From contig NC_061141.1 of NCBI RefSeq assembly GCF_905220365.1, positions 5,277,501-5,341,500 of the forward strand: a stretch of DNA of 64,000 nucleotides, in the 5' to 3' direction. Both the position numbers and the translations under genes were made by a program. Source of the stretch: Vanessa cardui (lineage: Eukaryota > Arthropoda > Insecta > Lepidoptera > Nymphalidae). Every line of letters begins with the position of its first letter. The first letter of the stretch is position 1. Below are positions 55,715 to 64,000 of this stretch, piece after piece. Below the pieces are notes generated by a model that worked only from the letters and a program-made list of their open reading frames with translations, had not been told where the DNA came from and ran no database searches.

Positions 55715-55970
55715 TTGACGATCTGCGTGGTCGAATAGTGTGTACACCGGTTTTCATGGGTAGGCTGCACCGAGGTCCCGGATTGGATTCCAAGCCGAGT
55801 CGATGTGGATAAAGTTCATTCGTTTTCTATGTTGTCTTGGGTCTGGGTATTTGTAATACTTCTTATTTAGTTACTTCTGATTTTCCATAACACAAGTGCT
55901 TTAGGTACTTACATTGAGATCAGAATAATATCTGTTAATTTGTTCCATATTTATTTATTACTTTATTTAT
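55715..55970 (+). mobile_element. SINE-B, diverged
   Basis: TTGACGATCTGCGTGGTCGA head; B-box changed to GGATTGGATTCC; tail CCATATTTATTTATTACTTT. Confidence 0.85.
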
Positions 55971-56274
55971 AATCGGTCTCCGAATATTTCAACGTAATAG
56001 AAAACAAAAAACAACTACACTCAAAAGATATTCTCCTCATTTCCAAAACAAGTTGAATTTATAATCCTACGGAATTTTGTTACTAGAGTTAAGAAACTCA
56101 CTACTCCGTTGTTATTTATGATTGGAATTATACGACTAACAGTCTTAACTCTTAAGAGTTAGTTAAACTGCACCTTAATTGCGACAATTCTAGAAAGCCG
56201 TAGAAAATAATGAGATAGTATTCACAACAGTACCTTAACTAACATGTTTTAAATATCATATAGTAACATAATCG

Positions 56275-56387
56275 GCTGGCAGAAGCTGGATGCGAGTAGC
56301 CGGAGAAAGACCACAGTGGCGTGCACTTGGAGAGGCCTGTGTCCAGCAGTGGACAAGATCAGGCTGATGATGATGATGATAATGATG
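56275..56387 (+). mobile_element. RTE-clade LINE, short 3' end
   Basis: A 113-bp insertion is flanked by AACATAATCG at 56265-56274 and 56388-56397. It encodes the RTE terminus SWMRVAGERPQWRALGEACV and QQWTRSG, then a stop and a (GAT)n tail. It belongs to the same clade as the copy at 6351 but to another subfamily. Confidence 0.85.
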
Positions 56388-56490
56388 AACATAATCGTGA
56401 AATGATTCTAAAAAATACATTGCATTGATAATAGATAAATCAAGCACATACCGAGAGCACCCAGTGCCAATTACATTAATATGAACAGAG

Positions 56491-56711
56491 ACAACAACAA
56501 CATCACATACATTACTCTGATCTCAATGTAAGTAGCTAAAACACTTGTGTCATGGAAAATCAGAAGTAACGAAGGTACCACAAACACCCAGACCCAAGAC
56601 AACATAGAAAACCAATGATAATCTATATCGACTCGGCCGGGAATCGAACCTGGGACCTTGGAGTGGCGTACCCTTGAAAACCGGTGTACACACCACTCGA
56701 CCACGGTTGTC
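56491..56711 (-). mobile_element. SINE-B
   Basis: Body and head are complete on the minus strand (CTCGACCACGGTTGTC at the head end). The AT tail is replaced by ACAACAACAAC. Confidence 0.9.
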
Positions 56712-57155
56712 AAACAGAAGATTACGAGTTCGGATCCAAGTACAACTGCCACATAATGTGTTTAAATTAACTTATAGTTAATTTAAAAAAAAACAATGAT
56801 ATAAAAACTATCTTTTTATACCTAATATAGATATGATTACTATCCCGGGATAAAGGAGATCGTTCGAAATGTCAAAACTACATTGTACCCATATACGAAA
56901 TAAACCCAAACAAAGTTACTGACCGACCTCGTACATAATAAACTACCGACTCGTTTACGTTTTGATAGTGATTACAATATCGTTAATACGCCCCCTCTGT
57001 CTAGGATAGATTACATAAATCGCTTGTATAGGAGTTACATTATCATAGGAATTTAATAAAACAATCCACTTTAATACAGGTGAAGTATAATAAATAAGGC
57101 CGTAATTATTTTACTTCACACTCTCATATATTTATCTTAATGTAGAGTATATGTG

Positions 57156-57440
57156 TAGAGTCGAGGCCCAGTGGTTAGAACGCGTGCATCTTAACCGATG
57201 ATTGCGGGTTCAAACCCAGGCAAGCACCGCTGATTCATGTGCTTAATTTGTCTTTATAATTCATCTCGTGCTCAGCGGTGAAGGAAAACATCGTGAGGAA
57301 ACCTGCATGTGACAAATTTCATAGAAATTCTGCCACATGTGTATTCCATCAACCCGCATTGGAACAGCGTGGTGGAATATGTTCCAAACCTTCTCCTCAA
57401 AGGACGAGGAGGTCTTTAGCCCAGCAGAGGGAATTTACAG
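57156..57440 (+). mobile_element. SINE-A2, tail lost
   Basis: Intact body with CACCGCTGATTCATG and GACAAATTTCATAG. It lacks ATG of GAGATGGCC in the A-box and ends abruptly at GGGAATTTACAG, without the GTT tail. Confidence 0.9.
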
Positions 57441-57529
57441 ACGTCGCTCTTTCTACAATCCACTGAACCGAATTTGATAAAATTTTATACAAAGCAATCT
57501 TGAACTCCAAAGACTTTTCAAAATCAAAA

Positions 57530-57965
57530 TCAAAATAATCTTTATTCAAGTGGGCTTTTACAAGCACCTTTGAATCGTCAGTTAACAATTAAGTGAAGCT
57601 ACCACCGGTTCACCACCACGTTTACGTACCACCGAGAAGAACCGGCAAGAAACACAGTAGTTACTCTTTTTCAACATTTAAAAAATACAATCGTATTAGT
57701 TAAATACAATTATATATGTATGTAATGTATCCTGCCCGGAAGCCAACAGTTATTAATTCCACGCTTTTTTATCATCTACAAAATCTTGTATCGGGTAATA
57801 CGCCATTTTGATGCCTTTCTCTTGATGACCTCTAAAACGCGAGCAAAGTTCCGGGCGACAACTATAGTATATTATAAAATTAATAAAGGGACAAACGATT
57901 ACAAAGAATAAAGGAATGGCCGTCCTTATACAGAAATTCAAAGATAAATATATTAAATGTATCAA
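57530..57965 (-). mobile_element. repeat F: LINE 3' end with ORF terminus
   Basis: On the minus strand a coding remnant ends in MAYYPIQDFVDDKKAWN and a stop (57753). This is followed by a 3' untranslated region with TTCTTGCCGGTTCTTCTCGG and GTGCTTGTAAAAGCCCACTT, and a (TTTTGA)n tail. The YY...DDKKAW ending is typical of Jockey/CR1-like ORF2. It defines repeat F, whose fragments recur in the window. Confidence 0.75.
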
Positions 57966-58044
57966 GTAATAGTCTACCTTAGTTCTTTACATTAAAACTC
58001 AAAATCCTTTGAAAGATTTTCTGTAAGTCTTGTATAGTAGTCAA

Positions 58045-58064
58045 TACAAGGTGTTCACCTTGTA
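58045..58064. repeat. short hairpin, 9-bp arms
   Basis: TACAAGGTG, TT, CACCTTGTA: perfect arms with a two-base loop. Confidence 0.9.
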
Positions 58065-58289
58065 AAATAAGGGAACGTATTTTGAATTCAATTTAACATA
58101 ACAATGGCCGTGCATCGTCCAGGTTTTCTTACAAAAGGAATTTAAAATATTATTCAAAAAAATATGTCATTCAAGATATTATTGAGGGTTCAAATTTATG
58201 GTAGAGTAAATTTATGTGCGTTCTAATAATAAGGAGAAATGTACAGAGATCGTTTATACATATATTTTTATAAATGCTCGTTGATGATG

Positions 58290-58490
58290 GCTTTGTTATT
58301 AGATTGCGCACATCTTAACCGAAAGTTGCGAGCTCAAACTGAAGCAAGCACCTATTAATTTAATTCATCTCCGGCTCAGCAATGAAAGAAAACATCGTGA
58401 GGAGACATGCATGTATTCAGTTACAATGAAACTCTTCCAAAAATCCACCAATCCGTATTGGAGAAGCGTGGTCATTTGACATTTCTTCCT
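58290..58490 (+). mobile_element. SINE-A, old copy
   Basis: GCGCACATCTTAACCGA, AAACATCGTGAGGAGACATG and CCACCAATCCGTATTGGAGA match SINE-A with many changes and no A-box. Confidence 0.65.
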
Positions 58491-58499
58491 TTAAAAAGA

Positions 58500-58545
58500 A
58501 GGTTTTCAGCTTATGTAAGTTGAACCTTAAATAAGCTGAAAACCT
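58500..58545. repeat. inverted repeat, 15-bp arms
   Basis: AGGTTTTCAGCTTAT (58500-58514) and its reverse complement (58531-58545) around 16 bases. It lies between an old and a young SINE-A. Confidence 0.95.
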
Positions 58546-58612
58546 CTCCTAGAGAAAGAAGAGACTTCCCGTACAGAACGTTGAACCAATTTTTACGAAA
58601 TTTAGTATAAAA

Positions 58613-58914
58613 GAGCTGAGATGGGCCAGTGGTTAGAATTCGTGCATCTTAACCCATGATTGCGGGTTCAAATCCAGGCAAGCACCACTATATATATGCG
58701 CTTAATTTGTGTTTATATTCATCTCGTGCTCGGTGGTGAAGGGAAACATCGTGCGGAAACCTGCATGTGTCAAATTTCATCGAAATTCTGACACATGTGC
58801 ATTCCACCAACCCGCATTAGAACAGCGTGTTGGAATACGTTCCAAAGCCTTCTCCCTAATGGAAGAGGAATTATCCCAGCGGTGGGAATTTTACAGGCTG
58901 TTACTTTTTTTACT
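58613..58914 (+). mobile_element. SINE-A1, full length
   Basis: Flanked by a 12-bp duplication TTTAGTATAAAA (58601-58612 and 58915-58926). The head has one change in the A-box (TGGGCCAGTGG). Tail GTTACTTTTTTTACT. Confidence 0.94.
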
Positions 58915-59101
58915 TTTAGTATAAAACAAGATTCAACTCCAAAAAAGGATATTATTATTCCTGACACCTGTCAAGAGTGTGTGATAACTAGTCTACTTTA
59001 TCTTAAGCCAATTATGCCTCGCGTATCAGGGATTGGCTTAGTTGCTAGTATAAAAATATAGACCAGACATACAGACATACAGTTACTTTCGCTTTTTTTT
59101 G

Positions 59102-59338
59102 TAAATAAATAAATATGAGACAACATCACATGCATTACTCTGATCCCAATGTAAGTAGCTAAATCACTTGTGTTATGGAAAATCAGAAGTGACGACGGTA
59201 CCACGAACACCCAGACCTAAGAAAACATAGAAAAATGATGATAATCTACATTGACTCGGCCGGGAATCGAACCCGGGACCTCGGAGTGGCGTGCCCATGA
59301 AAACCGGTGTACATACCACTCGACCACGGAGGTCGTCA
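59102..59338 (-). mobile_element. SINE-B
   Basis: Well preserved: tail TAAATAAATAAATATGAGAC, intact B-box (GGGAATCGAACCCGGGACC on the plus strand), head ending CCACGGAGGTCGTCA. Confidence 0.94.
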
Positions 59339-59789
59339 TTTATTTTATTATATTAGTATAGATAAAAGTTACAAGACTATATGTTAGAAAGTAACTCCTA
59401 CATATATAAAGGAGTGTTTTTGTTAAATATTACTTCTGGTATTCGCAACAATCAACACAGAAATGAACCTGTAAACAATACCGAAACGGATGTGACGTTT
59501 CACGACAGTTATAGCGGCAGGATGTAGACGTCGAAACTTCCGTTACATTTGTTATACAACGGTCGACTGGCAAAATAGTTGTGTAGTAAACTATACGATG
59601 GATATTATGAAACTTTTAATGCATTAGAATGACGGCTAGGGAATATAGCAAGATATGGTTGTACATTCACAATGTATCAGCACTAATAAATATATAGTCT
59701 TTTTTTAAATCAATTTATCTAAAACCTTTTTTATGTTACATCAGACGCAAATACAGCGTGTTTCAAAGAAGGCGTAAGAACGTCTATAC
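59339..59789. other. no gene seen
   Basis: Unique sequence with a slightly GC-richer centre (59470-59560). Confidence 0.45.
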
Positions 59790-60046
59790 ATATAATTGGA
59801 GTGTCTTTAATATTAAAATAGCCCTTTTTTACTCAATGCATATGTATGTATACACGGTACATATACCAAAATGAATTATTTTACAATTTTTGTCTGTCTG
59901 TCTATTTGTTGCGGCTAATCTCTGGAACGGATGGACCGATTTTGACGGGACTTTTACTGACAGATAACTGATATAATGAGGAGTAATTTAGGCTTAAATA
60001 TATTTTTTTTAATTCAAACGCGTATAAGGTCGCGGTCTCAGCTAGT
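59790..60046 (+). repeat. repeat G, left arm of an inverted pair
   Basis: Contains TAGCCCTTTTTTACTCAATG, GGTACATATACCAAAATGA, GGACCGATTTTGACGGGAC and ends TCAGCTAGT. It matches the reverse complement of 61433-61708 along its whole length with moderate divergence. Confidence 0.8.
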
Positions 60047-61432
60047 ACATAATATTTTTATTCTTTTGTTTGTTATGTGATAAGCGTGAATTTTATGTTT
60101 TTGAGATTTAAAATTGATAAGGCTTGTTTACTTATTGACCTCTTAATCTCTTAACCCCTAAACGTAAAATTATTTATATTTTTCTCATTGTCAAATATCA
60201 CCCACCGCACCACCTCTATTTTAAAGTACTAAATAAAGCATAATGCTACTTTTTCATTACGTTGTCAGTTTTTCTTTTGAATTTTTTATTCACACGGTCC
60301 TATCAGGGTAACTAGAATATCGTTTAATTTATCACTTCTGCTGCTAATATGTATTTAAAATTGGTATTATTACCATTTATTTTCTTTTAATAAAGATTCT
60401 ATCATTCTACTTTTATACTAAAACATTTGGTTTGAATCGGAGAGACAACAGCTTAAACCATTTATTTATATTTATATCTAAAAAATATTATAGCAATACT
60501 AACAATTATTAAAATAAATAAAGATTTTATTTATAATATGTAACAAAATATCAATTGACAATAGAAGTAAGATATCCTCTCAAAGTAGTCTTGCAAGCCA
60601 AGGGATAGGTTTGTAATCTGGTGGAGAGTGGTCCGGGGATGCTGACTGAGGCACAATAAATCTTTGCGGATAATCCTCACTGGGCTGACTGGCCGCCGCT
60701 TTGTATGACGTATCTATTGAGATACCGGCTGTTTGTTTTGTTGAGCCATTGTTTTATACGTCTTAAATGTTTTGGAATATGTTCAGATAGTCTTATACAA
60801 TAGAAAAATAATTTCCAGATAACAAATGAAAAAATGACATGACATTAAAAAAAATTAAAACAATATATTTAGACACGCGTTTGCGCGCCAGCCAAGTTCA
60901 GGTAAAAGAACTGGCGAGCAGTATTTGGAGCCACTTTTGACCTTATAACTCAAAAACTATCTGACATAAAAGTGGTCAAGTTATATACCTACCATATCAA
61001 ATATATATATCATTATACTGAACTGGGCTCTCATTTTACATTTATGTTTTTGTTGGGATCAATTATTTCAAGTTTGTTTTTAAGCATTGTTGTAGAATTA
61101 ATTAACTATCAATATACTTGAACAGATCAGACAGTATTGTTCAAAGAATCAAAACGTTTGGCACTGTTTCGTTTTAAGTAAATGAAGGCGAACGTCAAAC
61201 AAGAACAAGCCGACAATTATAGAAATTAAACGAACCGCTTTAAAGCTGACAATGGTCCAATTACAAACACTAAAAGGATCTGCCGAGCAAAATTTTCCCC
61301 ACGACAATAAATTTGAGAGCCCCTCGGTGCGGCGGTGTAAGCGGCTTATGGGCTTTTTGACTGGATTCCTAGATTAAACTAACTACTCACTGAAGGCTGT
61401 ATGCTACAATTCGCTTTGTTACTTTATTCGCA
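60047..61432. other. no gene seen between the repeat G arms
   Basis: 1.4 kb of unique DNA. GC-richer patches at 60580-60730 and 61300-61350 (CCTCGGTGCGGCGGTGTAAG) have no frame. The interval has no transposase-like coding. Confidence 0.4.
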
Positions 61433-61708
61433 ACTAGCTGTGCCCGCAACCTGGTACGCGTTTGAATTTAACAAAAGAAATATATTATTGTAGCCTAAGT
61501 TACTCCTTATTATATATATCAGTTATTTGCCACTGAAAGTGTCCGTCAAAATCGGTCCAGCTGTTCCAGAATAAACAGACAGACAGACAAACAAAAATTG
61601 TAAAAAATGTCATTTTGGTATATGTACCATGTATACATTCACATACATTCAGTAAAAAAGGGCTATATTCAAATTACAAACAGGCACTCAAATTTTATTA
61701 TATGTATA
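61433..61708 (-). repeat. repeat G, right arm of an inverted pair
   Basis: Starts ACTAGCTGTGCCCGCAACCT, contains CCGTCAAAATCGGTCCAGCT and TCATTTTGGTATATGTACC, and ends at CACTCAAATTTTATTATATG. Confidence 0.8.
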
Positions 61709-62029
61709 GATTTAGATAAATTTGTACGTAAAACTTCCTAATAAGTATTGTTGTTGCTGTTGATTGTTGTTTCAATTCATGCGCCATTTTATTAGTCGTC
61801 CAGACGCAATTACACAAAGTAGTTAATTCGTCTGAATGACATTCAGCCGAACAATTAGAAATAGTGTATGACCTTTAATTATCCTCAATTATTATAATTG
61901 CTCTTAAAGTATAGTTGTTATAGTATCATATGTATGAATTAATTTTCTTAATTTTTGCTTTTAAATCACTATGTTTAGCTGTTTTATTTAGTACTTATAT
62001 AAAATAGGTAAAACATTGTTATTATACTT

Positions 62030-62195
62030 TTACTAGCGATCCGCCTCGGCTTCAAACCGGTGCAAAACTACTAAATATACGACAGAATCTTTCATGTTTC
62101 TTTTCTATAAATCGCATGAAAATCCGTTGCATGATTTAAAAGATCAAAGCATACATAGGGACAGACAGCGGTAAGCGACTTTGTTCTAGATTTTA
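62030..62195 (-). repeat. repeat J
   Basis: Contains ACTAGCGATCCGCCTCGGCT at its end, GAAAATCCGTTGCATGATTT, GATCAAAGCATACATAGGGA and CAGCGGTAAGCGACTTTGTT. Confidence 0.5.
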
Positions 62196-62807
62196 CAATT
62201 ATGTTACATTAACAAAAAAAAACGATTTATTTAAAGAACTTAAATTTCTAATTCATTTTGTGACAGTATTATTGAATTAACTAATACTGAATTTTAAGTC
62301 GATTACATTCAAGCTAATAATAAATAAATAGAGATTGAGGTAAATCTTTAAGATAAAGTATAAAACTTAACGTTTCTGCTATTTTAAAAAAACAAAAACA
62401 AAAACTTAGTATAGCTGGTATATAATTTTGAATCCGATAAATTCTTCGGAAAAAAATTACACATGTATCTTAATGTCATCTCATTTTGTTATAATTTTTC
62501 ATGTGTTCGATGTAATTCATTTCCAAATCAAAACGTATTCAAGCAAGTTAGAATCGCCATTTACAAGTGGGACTGACATTTATAGCGAGGAATGTTTATT
62601 TCACATCCTTCATGTTGAATTCATTACTCACAAGAGTCACAGTATTTATGTCATTTAGCCAATTAATGAAATGTCAGATTTATTATTTACAATTGAATCT
62701 GTTAAATAAATTGAACATGACTCCTAACTTGTCGTCATTTATCCGCGAGACTTGACTATGGAAATGATAACGGTATTATAGGAAACATCTGTGTTTTAAT
62801 TAAAAAA

Positions 62808-63114
62808 AAGTAAAAGTAAACTAACAGCCTGTACATTTCCCAATGCTGAGATAAGGCTGCCTCTTCCATTAAGGAGAGGGTTTGAAACATATTCCACCAC
62901 GCTGTTCCAAGGCGGGTTGGTGGAATGCACATGTGGCAGAATCTCGATAAAATTAGATATATGCAGGTTTCCTCATGATGTTTTCCTTCACAGCCGAGCA
63001 CAAGATGAATTATAAACAAATTAAGCACATATATATAGTGGTGCTTGTCTGGGTTTGAACACGCAATCATCGGTTAATATGCACACGTTCTAACCACTGG
63101 GCCATCTCAGCTCA
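62808..63114 (-). mobile_element. SINE-A1, full length
   Basis: GTAAACTAACAGCCTGTACA at the left to GGGCCATCTCAGCTC at the right. The body has TATATATAGTGG. No clear flanking duplication. Confidence 0.92.
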
Positions 63115-64000
63115 GTATTATTTATTGAGTCAGTAATTTAGTATATTGAATTACTTTCTTCCGGTTTTTTATGTTATTGTTATTATAGCTTGGAATAGCT
63201 CTGCAATCCTCAGGGTTATCAGCCTCTAGCCACCTAGACTACGTTCCAGCCGGACAATAATATTTCAATTTAAAATTAAGACATACCATTGCTTTATTGA
63301 TATTCCTATTTCTAATATCATTTCTAAATACTTTAAAATTTTAAATATCGTTTATTTTATTTAAGTACATGTGAATTTCCAGTCAATTTATTTTTTCAAT
63401 ATTTTTCTTTCTCCTATAACTTATGCATTGGTTTTTGCATCATCTTTCTGTTTTATTATAAATAAAAAAATTAACAAAAATAAAAATCGACAAGTCGGGG
63501 CGAGTCTCTTGTTGATTATAATATTCGACTCTGACAATTAGATGAACATAACCACGTTACGGAAGGTGACTTAAATATGCAAATTAACCTGTAAATAAAA
63601 GATTCGGCCAAGTATCGCTAACGTGCTCCTCAGTATTGTTTCGTTCCCTTCTGATGCTATCCTATGCTCATAACCTCACCCAACTTTCACCGAACTACCC
63701 TTGAACTATATCCTTTATAATAAAAAAGAATCATCAAAATTGGTTGGCACAATTTTGAGTTATTCACCTATTTATCGCGCACACACATAATGCAAATTTA
63801 AGACTTATATCGTTTTCATAGGGATACCATCATCAGAACTGGATAAAAAAAATATCGATATCGGTCCACCCAGTGAAGAGTTATGAGGAAACAAATATAA
63901 AAAAAATACAGACGAATTGATAACCTCCTCCTTTTTAAAGTCGATTAAAAATATAATATACTTAAATTTAAAGATTATTAATAAATTATTTTAAAATTTA
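63115..64000. other. no gene seen; possible old repeats
   Basis: GACAAGTCGGGGCGAGTCTC at 63490 and ATCGGTCCACCCAGTGAAGA at 63860 look like pieces of dispersed repeats, but each occurs once here. Confidence 0.3.

Noticed and set aside
59790..61708. Composite DNA transposon bounded by repeat G
   Set aside because: No transposase, no target duplication outside the arms, and arms diverged from each other. Two independent insertions are simpler.
1..64000. CRISPR array, prophage, toxin-antitoxin or other bacterial defence system
   Set aside because: The repeats are dispersed SINEs, not regularly spaced short repeats. Genes, splice sites and retroelements are those of an insect nucleus.

Overview
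This window looks like nuclear DNA from a butterfly or moth (Lepidoptera), at about one third G+C. The evidence is AT-rich sequence with long gene-poor stretches, several tRNA-headed SINE families with many copies, LINE 3' ends of the RTE, CR1 and Jockey kinds, a Tc1 element, and a host gene with a canonical GT-AG intron. The species cannot be named from the sequence. There is no bacterial or phage-like region, CRISPR array, rRNA gene or functional tRNA gene.

One host gene can be read with confidence. It is a two-exon alpha-1,3-fucosyltransferase (GT10 family) on the minus strand at 44370-46185, encoding 424 residues as a type II Golgi membrane enzyme. Its 541-bp intron holds a SINE in the opposite orientation. 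A short overlapping upstream ORF and two CRE/ATF-like sites lie before it. A few other stretches (1213-1483 minus, 38669-38914 plus, 43680-43895 plus, a CpG-rich island at 30330-30480) could be exons or first exons, but support is weak.

Nearly everything else recognisable is mobile DNA. 1-8.9 kb: scattered SINEs, a 5'-truncated RTE copy with clear target-site duplications, and several perfect short hairpins. 8.9-11.6 kb: a 5'-truncated LINE with a 703-codon reverse-transcriptase frame, joined head-on to the 3' end of a second element inside one pair of target-site duplications. This looks like a template-switch chimaera, and a fold-back element later inserted into it. 12-24 kb: dense SINE-A, SINE-B and repeat-C copies, including a three-level nested insertion at 14.4-14.9 kb. 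24.7-26.3 kb: a complete-length but dead Tc1 element with terminal inverted repeats and three stop codons in one frame. 27-44 kb: more SINEs, LINE 3' ends and a decayed LINE with an RNase H domain. 46-51 kb: mostly empty AT-rich DNA. 51.8-53.8 kb: a second 5'-truncated LINE with an intact 559-codon frame and a 3' hairpin. 54-64 kb: SINEs, RTE and LINE tails, and an inverted pair of a further repeat.

Family names used below are local to this report. SINE-A has a tRNA-like head and exists with two different 3' tails: A1 (TTACTTTAC) and A2 (TTGTTGTTG). SINE-B has a Ser/Leu-tRNA-like head. Repeat C is a roughly 290-bp family without clear tRNA boxes. SINE-D, repeats E, G, H, I and J, and element X are described at their first entries. 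Repeat F is the 3' end of a LINE. I found no convincing undescribed biological system. The best leads are the chimaeric LINE insertion, the structured LINE 3' tail with paired base changes, and the mosaic SINE-A subfamilies.
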